Below the pieces are notes generated by a model. It saw only the letters and a program-made list of their open reading frames with translations, had not been told where the DNA came from and made no database searches. From Bacillus changyiensis (GTDB taxonomy: Bacteria > Bacillota > Bacilli > Bacillales > Bacillaceae), in the NCBI RefSeq assembly GCF_027706145.1, contig NZ_JAQFWW010000002.1:1-64000 (forward strand): a stretch of DNA of 64,000 nt. The letters run 5' to 3'. The position numbers were made by a program, and so were the translations under genes. Shown one piece after another: positions 54,213 to 63,507 of this stretch (positions are counted from its first letter, which is position 1; the number at the start of each line of letters is the position of its first letter).

Positions 54213-54767
54213 TTGAAAAGGTTTTTTCTAACGATTTGGCATTTGATCGATCCATTTTATTATTTTTTTTCAAGACTGACATTTATTGATCGTAGTCGAA
54301 AAAGTATCTTCCGTGTCCGATTAACAAAATATAAAGGCATCGATGTCATGCTAAGTGATGGAACCACAATTAAAAAGAATGATGTTCTCATCAAAATTCA
54401 TCTTCACAACCTTAAATTGATCAGAGAGTTTCAAAATATTGAGAGTGCAGTAAGAAGAGGAGTCCTTATTTACCAAAAAGTATTATCTTCAATGCCCACA
54501 TTGGCGGAATATGTAAGTAACCATCAGAAAGCAGAACAAATTAAGGGAATTATCGGAATTACAACTCTTCATAAAGGTGTAGACAGACTTGGTTTCGAAG
54601 CCGTTCAGCCCTCAAATCGCTTCTACAAATGTTTAAAAAAGATTACACAATTACCAATTTTATTTTTAACAGCAAGGCCATTTTCCTTTCGCAACATTCC
54701 TCCCTCCCAATATTTATTTATTTCAAAAGAAAAGCTATTTGATTCTTATTTGCACCCAAAAAACTAA
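54213..54767 (+). CDS. YkoP-like protein
   Basis: A 184-residue basic protein with TTG start behind GGAAGGTGA. It begins FFLTIWHLIDPFYYFFSRLT, then IRVRLTKYKGIDVMLSDGT and later LRLIREFQNI-like, EQIKGIIGITTLHKGVDRLGFE. The pattern fits the YkoP family found beside polysaccharide deacetylases and glycosyltransferases. No activity is known. It is divergent from the YkoN-like gene and convergent with the phosphoesterase gene. Confidence 0.7.
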   Translation: MKRFFLTIWHLIDPFYYFFSRLTFIDRSRKSIFRVRLTKYKGIDVMLSDGTTIKKNDVLIKIHLHNLKLIREFQNIESAVRRGVLIYQKVLSSMPTLAEYVSNHQKAEQIKGIIGITTLHKGVDRLGFEAVQPSNRFYKCLKKITQLPILFLTARPFSFRNIPPSQYLFISKEKLFDSYLHPKN

Positions 54768-54769
54768 AA

Positions 54770-54796
54770 AAAGAACTGCACCTGGTGCAGTTCTAC
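54770..54796. terminator. Terminator between the ykoP- and ykoQ-like genes
   Basis: AGAACTGCACC pairs with GGTGCAGTTCT around a minimal loop (54772-54793). The A run on the plus strand gives a T tail for the minus-strand phosphoesterase transcript. Confidence 0.8.
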
Positions 54797-55611
54797 TATG
54801 AAATATGATGGAATGTTACTTCAGGGCGGCTGCCGATACGGATATTGGCGCCTGTCTGGCCTAAACCTTCACTAATATAAAAAGGTTTGTCATGGTGATA
54901 ATGCAGACCTTTAATCATATTCATTCGCACAAGCTTTCCCATCTTCACAAGGTGATAAGGCTTCGGCCAATGAATTTGTCCGCCATGAAAATGTCCTGAC
55001 AGAAGGTAATCAAAGTGATATTCTTTCATATGAAGCACGACATTCGGGTCATGTGTCAAGACGAGATTGTAGCCATCCTTTAAACCTTGATAAGATTTCG
55101 CTACTTGACTTCGTTTCGTGCTATAATCATCAATTCCTATAATATTGAGGGTCTCATTCTCCATTTGTACAGAGACATGTTGATTTTGAAGTGTGACACA
55201 GCCGTTTTCCTCTAAAACATGTTTTAGTTTTTGAAAGTTGGTACCTTTTAGTACATAGTCATGGTTTCCAAATACAGCATACATTCCGTATGTTGGCTTC
55301 AGCTCCTGCAAAGCCTTCAAATACTTGACAAGCTTTGGAATACTTCTTTTTCGATCCAGAAAATCTCCTGTTAAGGCAATAAGATCAATTTGTTTTTTAT
55401 TTGCTAGTTCAAGAATTTGTTCTGGTGAAATTGAAATATTCTCTAAATGAAGGTCTGATAGATGAAGGATATTAAGTTTCTTTGGGAATGTTTTGGCATT
55501 TGTCCGAGCAACAGAAATCGTGTTTACTTTTACATCTTTTGTATTGTGATTCGCTTTATATAAAATCGGGATTAAACTTACAATCAATAATCCAATGAAT
55601 ATCATAAACAT
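54796..55611 (-). CDS. Calcineurin-like metallophosphoesterase, membrane-anchored (YkoQ-like)
   Basis: A 271-residue protein. One N-terminal membrane segment (about 3-18) precedes the complete binuclear-metal motif set: LHLSDLHLENI, LTGDFLDR, FGNHDYV, VLTHDPN and LLSGHFHGGQIHWP. It hydrolyses a phosphomonoester or diester near the membrane, possibly a lipid phosphate as for UDP-diacylglucosamine hydrolase relatives. The stop adjoins its terminator. Confidence 0.88.
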   Translation of the reverse strand: MFMIFIGLLIVSLIPILYKANHNTKDVKVNTISVARTNAKTFPKKLNILHLSDLHLENISISPEQILELANKKQIDLIALTGDFLDRKRSIPKLVKYLKALQELKPTYGMYAVFGNHDYVLKGTNFQKLKHVLEENGCVTLQNQHVSVQMENETLNIIGIDDYSTKRSQVAKSYQGLKDGYNLVLTHDPNVVLHMKEYHFDYLLSGHFHGGQIHWPKPYHLVKMGKLVRMNMIKGLHYHHDKPFYISEGLGQTGANIRIGSRPEVTFHHIS

Positions 55612-55686
55612 TTCATATCTCCTCCCCTTTTATAGTATAGTAAGCTAATCAATTGTTTAATAGTGGGAAATAATAGAAGATAATAT

Positions 55687-55720
55687 AAAAAACCGATTTC
55701 AAAACGCGAAATCGGCCTTT
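55687..55720 (-). terminator. Terminator after uppP
   Basis: CCGATTTC pairs with GAAATCGG (55693-55715) and on the minus strand is followed by TTTTTT. It lies about 35 bases beyond the uppP stop. Confidence 0.85.
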
Positions 55721-55751
55721 GTTATGTTTATTTGGCTATAAAATCCTCATT

Positions 55752-56573
55752 TTACAGAAAAAATACAACTAAGATCATTCCTAAAATAATCCGATAAATA
55801 GCAAACGGCACAAGTTTGATTCTATTAATCAATTTAAGGAAGAAACGAACGACAAACAGGGCGACAATGAAGGCACTGATAAACCCTGCAATGAAAAATG
55901 GTAAAAGATCTGAGCTAAGGAATTCCCAGTTTTTAAGCAATGAAAGAAAGCTTGCTCCCATCATAATCGGGATTGCCATAATAAAGGTAAAATCTGCAGA
56001 AGCCCTATGGTTTAAGCCGAGCATAACACCACCGGAAATCGTCGAGCCTGAACGAGAGAAACCAGGCCATAGTGCAAGGCATTGGAACAATCCCATTCCC
56101 AGTGCCTGTTTATATGTGATCTTGTCAACTGAGTCTGTTGTCTGTTTTCTTTTATTGATCCAGTCCGCAACAAGCATGAGGATGGCTCCTGCAATCAAAC
56201 CGATCGCAACAGTACGAACGGAAAATAGGTTTTCATCAATATAGTCTTCAAATAAAAATCCTAAAACCGCTGCCGGTACTAGTCCAACCGCAATTTGTGC
56301 AAGCGATAATCTACTTCCTTGTTTTTGAGTTTCAGTGATGTTTTTCTTCATACCAAGTAAATTAAGAATTCGATCTTTGAAGACAATGGCAACAGCAAGT
56401 ATCGAACCAAGCTGAATGACTACTTTAAAGGTATTGGCCGCTTCCGGTGTGAGCAACTCCTTCGATTTCAATAAAAGATCATCAACAATGATCATATGCC
56501 CTGTCGAAGATACAGGTGCATATTCTGTTAATCCTTCCACAATCCCTAAAATAATTGCAACAATAATATCCAT
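55752..56573 (-). CDS. uppP: Undecaprenyl-diphosphatase
   Basis: A 273-residue membrane protein with about eight segments that removes a phosphate from undecaprenyl diphosphate, recycling the cell-wall lipid carrier and giving bacitracin tolerance. Catalytic motifs are EGLTEYAPVSSTGH near residue 13 and PGFSRSGSTISGG near 165, with conserved glutamate, arginine, serine and histidine. The usual EGxTEFLPVSSTGH reads EYAPVSS here, a modest variant known in the BacA family. Confidence 0.95.
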   Translation of the reverse strand: MDIIVAIILGIVEGLTEYAPVSSTGHMIIVDDLLLKSKELLTPEAANTFKVVIQLGSILAVAIVFKDRILNLLGMKKNITETQKQGSRLSLAQIAVGLVPAAVLGFLFEDYIDENLFSVRTVAIGLIAGAILMLVADWINKRKQTTDSVDKITYKQALGMGLFQCLALWPGFSRSGSTISGGVMLGLNHRASADFTFIMAIPIMMGASFLSLLKNWEFLSSDLLPFFIAGFISAFIVALFVVRFFLKLINRIKLVPFAIYRIILGMILVVFFL

Positions 56574-56673
56574 ATGTCCTTCCCTTTCTATCAGCGCATG
56601 TTTTATGCGCTTCTCATGACTTGTCCTCTATTATCATGTATATCGGTTGTAGAGGTTGTTTATGTCAATAACA

Positions 56674-57825
56674 TCATACCTGTTTTTCATCTGTTTTTTG
56701 ATACAGGGTTGAGCGTTGTCTAAATGCTTCGAATACATGTGTAACGACAACTTTGATGACAGCGTATCCGGGAATCGCAACAATAACGCCGACTACACCG
56801 AACAGTTTAGCTGATGTTAGTAAAACAAATATAATCGTAACCGGATGAATATGCAAATTCTTCCCCATAATTTGTGGTGAAATAAATTTCCCTTCAATTA
56901 GCTGAACAACCGTCCAAACAATAATCAGTTTAATGAGCATAAACGGAGATGTAACCAAAGCGATAATGATTGCTGGTGTAATCGCGATGGTCGGTCCTAA
57001 ATAAGGAACAATGCTCGTACATGCAGCCACAAGTGCTAAAAGAGAGGCATAATTAAGACCGATAATTAAATAGCCGATGAACAAGAGGCAGCCGATACAA
57101 AAACTGACAATGATTTGTCCCCTAATGTAGGAACTTAAACGGTGATTCATTTCTGCCATTACCTCATAAGTCTGTTCCCGTAAACGTGTAGGAACATACT
57201 TTAAAATAAATAACGGTAGCTTTTTTCCATCTTTTAATAAATAAAACAAAATAAAAGGAACTGTCACAATCGAAATAAAAACTTCTGTCACCGCTCCGAT
57301 GAAAGTTCCCACACCTGTAAATGTACTATTTAAGATTGTACTTGCTTGATCTGATAATTTACTGGCTAAATCTGTTAAATTTATATTTAATGTCTGTTGA
57401 ACCTGATTAAAAAACTTGCTACCGATCATTTGTTTAATTTGGTCTTCAACAATATAAACATATCTTGGAAAATTATCAACAAGGCTCATAATCTGTTCTC
57501 GCAGTAATGGAATAACAGAGACGATTGAAATGGTGATCAAACCGATAATGATGATGTAAAGTAAAAGAATGGAGTAAATCCTTTTCACTTTTTTTCTTTC
57601 TAAAAAATCTACCACAGGATTTAACAAATAATAAACGACACCTGTTAATATGAGCGGTAAGGCAATGGTTTCAATTAGAACAATAATAGGAGTAAAAATA
57701 AACGATGCTTGCATAAAAACTAAGATGTTAAGTCCAATAAGCAGCAAGATAAGCAAAAACAACACAAACTTATTGTCTAAAAAAAACTTTTTAAACCTCC
57801 CGCCCCACATATGTAAAGAGTTCAT
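56674..57825 (-). CDS. AI-2E family permease (YubA-like)
   Basis: A 383-residue membrane protein with eight segments and a central soluble part (about 95-170). It contains [37 protein letters not shown] and the [15 protein letters not shown] stretch of the AI-2E/PerM family. Some members are Na/H antiporters, others putative autoinducer exporters. It lies beside uppP as in B. subtilis, where the neighbour is YubA. The start follows GGATCGC, a weak site. Confidence 0.85.
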   Translation of the reverse strand: MNSLHMWGGRFKKFFLDNKFVLFLLILLLIGLNILVFMQASFIFTPIIVLIETIALPLILTGVVYYLLNPVVDFLERKKVKRIYSILLLYIIIIGLITISIVSVIPLLREQIMSLVDNFPRYVYIVEDQIKQMIGSKFFNQVQQTLNINLTDLASKLSDQASTILNSTFTGVGTFIGAVTEVFISIVTVPFILFYLLKDGKKLPLFILKYVPTRLREQTYEVMAEMNHRLSSYIRGQIIVSFCIGCLLFIGYLIIGLNYASLLALVAACTSIVPYLGPTIAITPAIIIALVTSPFMLIKLIIVWTVVQLIEGKFISPQIMGKNLHIHPVTIIFVLLTSAKLFGVVGVIVAIPGYAVIKVVVTHVFEAFRQRSTLYQKTDEKQV

Positions 57826-57954
57826 CGCGATCCTCCATAAGCTTTTTTATAAATTGTACACTATTCTTTGTGTGCTGAAAAATATTTCACTTTTTATCAT
57901 ATTTTGATTCGATATAATCGATATGAGAAAACAATAAAGAAAAGGACTGATAAG

Positions 57955-58941
57955 ATGATAAGATTCGGCGTGATTGGAACCAATTGGATCACAGATCAAT
58001 TTTTAGAAGCGGCAAATATGAACGAGGATTTTCAATTAACTGCTGTTTATTCAAGAACAAAAGAACGCGGACAAGCGTTTGCACAAAAATATCATGTGAC
58101 ATCTATTTTTACCAATCTGGAAGAAATGGCAAAAAGCTCTGTCATTGACGCTGTCTATATTGCAAGCCCTAACTCTTTCCACCAAGAGCATGCCATCATG
58201 ATGATGGAAAACGGAAAACATGTGTTGTGTGAAAAACCACTGGCATCAAATGTGAAAGAAGTAAAACAGATGGTGAAAACGGCTCAACTTCACCAAGTGA
58301 CACTGATGGAAGCAATGAAAACGACTTTTCTTCCAAACTTCAGAAATATACGAGATCATTTACCGAAGATCGGAAAGATCCGCAGGTTCACTGCTAGTTA
58401 TTGTCAATATTCTTCCCGCTATGATGCCTATAAAAATGGAACTGTCTTAAATGCTTTTAATCCCGCTTTTTCAAATGGCTCTCTCATGGATATCGGTGTT
58501 TATTGCATTTATCCGGCGGTTGTCTTGTTCGGTAAACCGCTAGAAGTAAAAGGAAATGGTCTAATTCTTGATTCTGGTGCAGATGGAGCAGGGACGGTAC
58601 TCTTACAATATCAAGATCTTGAAGCTGTCTTGATGCACTCAAAGATCTCAAATTCCTACATACCAGCTGAAATTCAAGGAGAAGACGGTTCTATTGTCAT
58701 TGATAAAATCCATCGTCCTGAAAAGGTTGTCATTCATGGTCATGATGGAAGTGTTGAAGATATAGCAATTTCTGACGAAAAGCCAGCTATGTTTTATGAA
58801 ATAACAGAATTTATCAACCTCATCAAACAGAACCGGATTGAATCTCAATTGAATACTTTTGAACATTCCCTAACAGTCTTAGGGATTATGGATGAAATGC
58901 GAAAACAAATCGGCCTTGTTTTTCCTGCCGATCTGAAATAA
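57955..58941 (+). CDS. Gfo/Idh/MocA family oxidoreductase (YulF-like)
   Basis: A 328-residue NAD(P)-dependent dehydrogenase. The Rossmann motif FGVIGTNWITDQF replaces the usual GxGxxG with G-T-N-W. AVYSRTKERGQAFA follows. The catalytic motif HVLCEKPLASN is intact (Glu-Lys-Pro), and the C-terminal FSNGSLMDIGVYCIYP with its Asp-Ile-Gly is present. The substrate is a sugar or inositol derivative, unknown. The ATG at 57955 has AAAAGGA upstream. It resembles B. subtilis YulF by place. Confidence 0.86.
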   Translation: MIRFGVIGTNWITDQFLEAANMNEDFQLTAVYSRTKERGQAFAQKYHVTSIFTNLEEMAKSSVIDAVYIASPNSFHQEHAIMMMENGKHVLCEKPLASNVKEVKQMVKTAQLHQVTLMEAMKTTFLPNFRNIRDHLPKIGKIRRFTASYCQYSSRYDAYKNGTVLNAFNPAFSNGSLMDIGVYCIYPAVVLFGKPLEVKGNGLILDSGADGAGTVLLQYQDLEAVLMHSKISNSYIPAEIQGEDGSIVIDKIHRPEKVVIHGHDGSVEDIAISDEKPAMFYEITEFINLIKQNRIESQLNTFEHSLTVLGIMDEMRKQIGLVFPADLK

Positions 58942-59000
58942 TCCACTTTAAAGTGCGATTTTCCTGCTTTTTCATTTCATCCTCATCATATCCAACAAAG

Positions 59001-59052
59001 AAAGGGGCGTCCATTAGTCAAAAAATGACTGATTGGACACCCCTTTAAAAAA
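59001..59052. terminator. Bidirectional terminator between oxidoreductase and chemoreceptor genes
   Basis: AAAGGGGCGTCCATTAGTCA pairs with TGACTGATTGGACACCCCTTT around AAAAA, with A/T runs on both sides. It suits both converging genes. Confidence 0.8.
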
Positions 59053-59072
59053 TGGGTCAAACTGATAACCTG

Positions 59073-61058
59073 TTAGTCTATCTTAAATTTTTTCGTTAAA
59101 TCTCGTAGTTCTTCTGCCATTTGTTCAAGTGTTGAAGCAGATGAACTGATTTCTTCCATTGAAGCCAGCTGTTCTTCTGCTGAAGCAGCAATGTCCTGGA
59201 TGCTGGCAGAACTCTCTTTAGAGATGTCAGAGATCTCTTCGATCGCTCCTGATATTTCTTGAGAGCCGCCTGATAACTGTTCAACAGTGGCATTCATCGT
59301 CTGTAGTTTGCCAGCAATCTCATTCGTCATTTCATGAATGTGTTTAAAGCTTGCTTCGGTTTCTCCCGTGATCTTCAGCCCTGACTGGACCTCATGGTTA
59401 ACTGATTGGAACATACTGAGAGAATGTTCAATTTCTTTGACAATATCTTGAATCAAGGTTTCGATTTCTTTAGCCGAATCTGCTGATTGTGCAGCTAGTT
59501 TCCGGACTTCTTCAGCGACAACTGAAAAACCTCTGCCAGATTCTCCAGCACGTGCTGCTTCGATCGCGGCATTTAATGCTAGCAAATTCGTTTGATCGGC
59601 GATTCCGTTAATGACGCGCAAAATGGCTGTAATATCTTTAGATTTACCTTCAAGCCCTTTTACAACACCTTCAGCTTGTTTCACTGACTGATCAATTGAA
59701 TTCATCTGACCGACCGTTTTTTGGACAAGCTCTCCACCTGTTTCGGCAACTTTTGTTGATTGAACAGACGATTCTGTGATCAATTCTGAAACAGTGCTCA
59801 TTTCCCGTAACATACCATTCATTTGACCGAGTTGCTGCGAACTTGTCTCAACTTTTTCGCCCTGGCTTTCAACACCATTTGAAAACTGTTCAATCGCTAA
59901 TGTGATGTGTTCTGTGGCCTTACTTGTCTGATCAGCGCTTGCTGTCAATTCTTCAGAAGATGACGCCACATTTGCTACTGACTCCTGGATTGTACCGATC
60001 AATGTCCGAAGTGATTCAGCCATGTCGTTAAAGCTTGTAGCGAGCTGGCCAATTTCATCTTTAGAACGGACTTCGATTTTTTGGGTGAGATCACCATTAC
60101 TGATTTGTTTTGCTGAAGTAACAAGCTGATTTAAAGGTTTGCTGATTCCTCGGATGATAAAGTAGATCAAAATACTACCCAGTAACATTGCTCCAATGAA
60201 TACGTAGACGGCCATATGGAGAACTGGTTTGGCAGCATCGATCATTTCATCCGCAAACATAGTTCCAGCGATTTTCCAACCGGTTAATTTGTTTGTCGCA
60301 AACTCCATTTGCTTGTTCTTACCTTCGAAAACGTACTTAATCTCACCGTTTTGTTTGCTGTACATTTCATTGACAAATTCACCCTCTACATCAGCACCGC
60401 CTTTCATTGATTGATGAGCAATATATTTTTTACCAGCACTTGAAATAAAAGTGAATCCTTTTTCTCCAATTTTGACTTTATTTGATGCGTCAATCAGTTC
60501 TTTAATATTGACATCGAGTGCCACAACACCAGATCCATCTTGGTTTGCTTTGGCGATTGTGATCACCATAGAATCTGTTCCCTCAGACTCATAAGGTTCT
60601 GTCACAATGACTTGACCTTTTTTCGCAACGGCTTCTTTATACCAATCTCTTTTAACCGGATCATAATCATCAGGCATTTCTACATAAGGGTATTGGACAA
60701 ATACGCTGTCTTTTGACCCAGAATAAATGGCTTCAACATCTTTATTTTGTTTTGCATATTGTTTAAACTTCTTGACCAAAGCATGCTGTGTCTTATCTTT
60801 AAAGTCTTTTTCTTTAATGCCTTCACTAAAATAACTTACTGTTTCCGATTTTTTTTCAATGCTTTGGTCGATCATTTCGTTCAATTGATTGACACTGTTT
60901 TTTGCGCTCCTCATAATTTCTTCTTCAAGCGATTGGCTCGCTGTATAATATGAGCTTAATGCAAGCACTAAAATAGGAACAATTAAAATAAGAAAAAATG
61001 ATATTACTAATTTTTTCGAAATAGAGGAGCGTCTAAACCAAACTAACAATTTGTTCAT
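59073..61058 (-). CDS. Methyl-accepting chemotaxis protein (double Cache)
   Basis: A 661-residue transmembrane receptor. The first membrane segment (about 15-37) is followed by an extracellular dCache sensor (about 40-280, with [20 protein letters not shown] and [11 protein letters not shown]), a second segment (about 287-310), HAMP ([19 protein letters not shown]) and the cytoplasmic signalling hairpin whose tip reads [20 protein letters not shown]. It belongs to the McpA/McpB/TlpA/TlpB group. Here there is a single copy where B. subtilis has four. The start at 61058 follows AGAGG. Confidence 0.92.
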   Translation of the reverse strand: MNKLLVWFRRSSISKKLVISFFLILIVPILVLALSSYYTASQSLEEEIMRSAKNSVNQLNEMIDQSIEKKSETVSYFSEGIKEKDFKDKTQHALVKKFKQYAKQNKDVEAIYSGSKDSVFVQYPYVEMPDDYDPVKRDWYKEAVAKKGQVIVTEPYESEGTDSMVITIAKANQDGSGVVALDVNIKELIDASNKVKIGEKGFTFISSAGKKYIAHQSMKGGADVEGEFVNEMYSKQNGEIKYVFEGKNKQMEFATNKLTGWKIAGTMFADEMIDAAKPVLHMAVYVFIGAMLLGSILIYFIIRGISKPLNQLVTSAKQISNGDLTQKIEVRSKDEIGQLATSFNDMAESLRTLIGTIQESVANVASSSEELTASADQTSKATEHITLAIEQFSNGVESQGEKVETSSQQLGQMNGMLREMSTVSELITESSVQSTKVAETGGELVQKTVGQMNSIDQSVKQAEGVVKGLEGKSKDITAILRVINGIADQTNLLALNAAIEAARAGESGRGFSVVAEEVRKLAAQSADSAKEIETLIQDIVKEIEHSLSMFQSVNHEVQSGLKITGETEASFKHIHEMTNEIAGKLQTMNATVEQLSGGSQEISGAIEEISDISKESSASIQDIAASAEEQLASMEEISSSASTLEQMAEELRDLTKKFKID

Positions 61059-61214
61059 TTTTATAACCTCTTTTCTCTTAGCCTCACTGCTAATATCGGA
61101 AACTTCATTTATTTCTAAACAAAAAAAAGGAAAAAAACATTTCCAATTCTTCTGCAAATTGTTGTTTTCCCCACCCAAGCTTTAGGCATACCTTAGCTAA
61201 AAAGGGGGATTGTT

Positions 61215-61952
61215 ATGATTTCTATTTCCGAATATTGGCTTCGGCCTGAGGACACCGAGAAACTAAATATCAGTCAGACACAAAAAAACTTGGTCAAACT
61301 CATGCTTTCAATGCCTGCCAAATATGACTACAGCACGGTTTCTGAACTGTTATTTGAACTCAACTATCGGGAAAATACCGTCAAAGCAGCTAAAGAGCTA
61401 CTTCATAGTAGAGCAAAGTTCGCCCCTTTTTCAAAAACATATGGGAATCAAGAATATTGGCGGGTATCTCCTGAGGGTGCGTTACAATTGAAGTACAGAG
61501 CTCCCGCTTCCAAAGCTATTCTCGATGTTTTTGGAAGCGGCCCTCTTTATGCATTTGAATGCGCAACAGCAATTGTCATCATCTTTTATAAAGCTTTGAT
61601 TGAAACGATTGGAGAGCAACGATTCGACCAGCTCTACCAAACCATTATTTTATATGATTGGCATTATGAAAAGCTCCCAATCTATACGGAACGGGGAAAT
61701 GATTTTTTACCTGGAGACTGTTTATATTTCAAAAATCCAGAATTTGATCCAGAAAAACCGCAATGGCGTGGGGAGAATGTCATTAATTTAGGTCACAATT
61801 TATACGCAGGACACGGCCTAGGTATCCTAAGCGCAGAAGAGATTATTGAAGATCTGAATAGATACAGAAAATCAAATGCCCAAGTGTCTGCCTACCTACT
61901 CTCACAAATCACTCGAATCGATTTTCCGACTTTATACGAATTTGTTAAATAA
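61215..61952 (+). CDS. tgl: Protein-glutamine gamma-glutamyltransferase (spore coat transglutaminase)
   Basis: A 245-residue enzyme matching B. subtilis Tgl closely from memory: YWRVSPEGALQLKYR, AFECATAIVI with catalytic cysteine, ILYDWHYEKLPIYTE, FLPGDCLYFKNPEFDP and QWRGENVINLG. It cross-links lysine and glutamine side chains in coat proteins late in sporulation. AAAGGGGG lies before the ATG. Its stop overlaps the converging nitronate monooxygenase gene by 8 bases. Confidence 0.93.
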   Translation: MISISEYWLRPEDTEKLNISQTQKNLVKLMLSMPAKYDYSTVSELLFELNYRENTVKAAKELLHSRAKFAPFSKTYGNQEYWRVSPEGALQLKYRAPASKAILDVFGSGPLYAFECATAIVIIFYKALIETIGEQRFDQLYQTIILYDWHYEKLPIYTERGNDFLPGDCLYFKNPEFDPEKPQWRGENVINLGHNLYAGHGLGILSAEEIIEDLNRYRKSNAQVSAYLLSQITRIDFPTLYEFVK

Positions 61953-62985
61953 CTGTTGCAGGGATCAATTGTTCAAACAGTTGTTTTACTGTTGTTTCAC
62001 GGACCGTTGCTCTTACTCCTTGTCCACACCACAGAGACACGTTTTCTGGATTTTTTTCAAGCTGGGCCTTGTTTCTCATCAATTTTGTTAATGTGTTCTG
62101 ATATGGATATGGCAATGTATCTTGTTCGTCTTTTTGCCTGTCTTTCATCCACTGGTTGACAATGCCTCTGGCTGGTTTTCCAGAAAACAGTTTTGTCAGC
62201 CTTGTATCCGTTTCAGTTGCTTCTAGCAGTTTTTGCTTGTATAGAGAAGATGCACCGCTTTCCTTACAAGTCAAAAAAGCCGTGCCTAATTGAACACCTT
62301 CTGCTCCAAGAGCAAAAGCTGCTTTTACACCTCTTTTGTCAAAAATCCCCCCGGCAGCAATAACAGGAATGGTTACATGATCGGTCACTTGCGGAATCAA
62401 TGCCATTAACCCGACAGATCCCTCTCCCTTTGTCGGTAAAAAAGCACCCCGATGGCCGCCAGCTTCACTTCCTTGGACAACGATAAAATCCATTCCTCTT
62501 TCTTCTAATAGTATTGCTTCTTCAACCGACACTGCTGTGCCAATTAAACAGCAATTCCGTTCTTTCAGCTTCTTAACTGCATCAAGAGGAGGGAGACCAA
62601 AAGTAAACGAACAAACACTAAGATTGGTTGTGAGGATGAGATCGATTTTTTCATAAAAATCGGACCAATCCTCTTCTTCAGTCGACAAAGGTGCTAGCGG
62701 CTGTGAAAGTGGAAGTTTTTTTTGCCAAGCAGCAAGTTGTTCGTCACTGACGGTTTCTCGCTTTTCTGGAATAAACAGATTGACTTGGAATGGCGCTTCT
62801 GTCCGTTTTTTCGTCTCCTCAATCTGCTTTTTCAGTTCCTCAAGTGTTAAGTATCCTGAAGCAAGTCCGCCGAGACCACCCTGATTGGAAACAGCGGCAG
62901 CAAGCTGAGGTGTCGCCAATCCCCCTGCCATTGGCGCCTGTACGACAGGCTTTGATAGTGAGAGGCGTTCCATTAGCATGTTCAT
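61945..62985 (-). CDS. Nitronate monooxygenase (2-nitropropane dioxygenase family)
   Basis: A 346-residue FMN enzyme of TIM-barrel form. It has PVVQAPMAGGLATPQLAAAV, GGLGGLASGYLT, the QGSEAGGHRG block carrying the catalytic histidine, VIAAGGIFD and GAEGVQLGTAFL for FMN phosphate. It oxidises alkyl nitronates such as propionate 3-nitronate. GAAAGGAG-type site precedes ATG 62985. It is 18 bases downstream of the UPF0047 gene, so both are co-transcribed. Confidence 0.9.
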   Translation of the reverse strand: MNMLMERLSLSKPVVQAPMAGGLATPQLAAAVSNQGGLGGLASGYLTLEELKKQIEETKKRTEAPFQVNLFIPEKRETVSDEQLAAWQKKLPLSQPLAPLSTEEEDWSDFYEKIDLILTTNLSVCSFTFGLPPLDAVKKLKERNCCLIGTAVSVEEAILLEERGMDFIVVQGSEAGGHRGAFLPTKGEGSVGLMALIPQVTDHVTIPVIAAGGIFDKRGVKAAFALGAEGVQLGTAFLTCKESGASSLYKQKLLEATETDTRLTKLFSGKPARGIVNQWMKDRQKDEQDTLPYPYQNTLTKLMRNKAQLEKNPENVSLWCGQGVRATVRETTVKQLFEQLIPATVI

Positions 62986-63003
62986 GCTCGATTTCTCCTT
63001 TCT

Positions 63004-63402
63004 TCAGGCGATGATTTTAAAGTAACAAGTCCGCTGTCTTGGACCATCGAATTCACAAAAATAAATCCCTTGCCAAGTTCCTAAGGTAAGTTTGCCATCT
63101 TCAATAATGATATGTTGTGACGCTCCAACTGTACTCGCTTTCAAATGGGCTGCTGTATTTCCTTCCAAATGGCGATCAAGTGAATGCTCCCATGGATACA
63201 CTTCATCTAACCTTCTCAACATATCTTGTTTGACATCAGGATCAGCGTTTTCATTGATTGTGATCCCAGCCGTTGTATGTGGACAATAGATGATTACCAC
63301 ACCGTTTAGAACTTTTTTCCTGCTGATAAATTGTTGGACTTCATCTGTGATCTCCACCATTTCATCATGATGGTTCGTCTGAATATTTATTTTTTTCAAC
63401 AT
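63004..63402 (-). CDS. UPF0047/YjbQ family protein (YugU-like)
   Basis: A 132-residue protein with [38 protein letters not shown] and [15 protein letters not shown]. These hold the conserved histidines and glutamate of the YjbQ family, which includes proteins with weak thiamine-phosphate synthase activity; the real role is unclear. It corresponds to B. subtilis YugU near tgl. The start has AAAGGAG upstream. Confidence 0.9.
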   Translation of the reverse strand: MLKKINIQTNHHDEMVEITDEVQQFISRKKVLNGVVIIYCPHTTAGITINENADPDVKQDMLRRLDEVYPWEHSLDRHLEGNTAAHLKASTVGASQHIIIEDGKLTLGTWQGIYFCEFDGPRQRTCYFKIIA

Positions 63403-63473
63403 GTACTCCTGCTCCTTTCTCCATTGCTTAATTCGTCAAAAAGCGGTGATTTCCTGTCTAACCGTTCAATTTA

Positions 63474-63500
63474 AAAACACCGCCCAAGGAGCGGTGTTCG
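63474..63500 (-). terminator. Terminator after the GH12 gene
   Basis: AACACCGC pairs with GCGGTGTT across seven bases, followed on the minus strand by TTTTTA, just beyond the stop at 63508. Confidence 0.85.
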
Positions 63501-63507
63501 AGCATAT

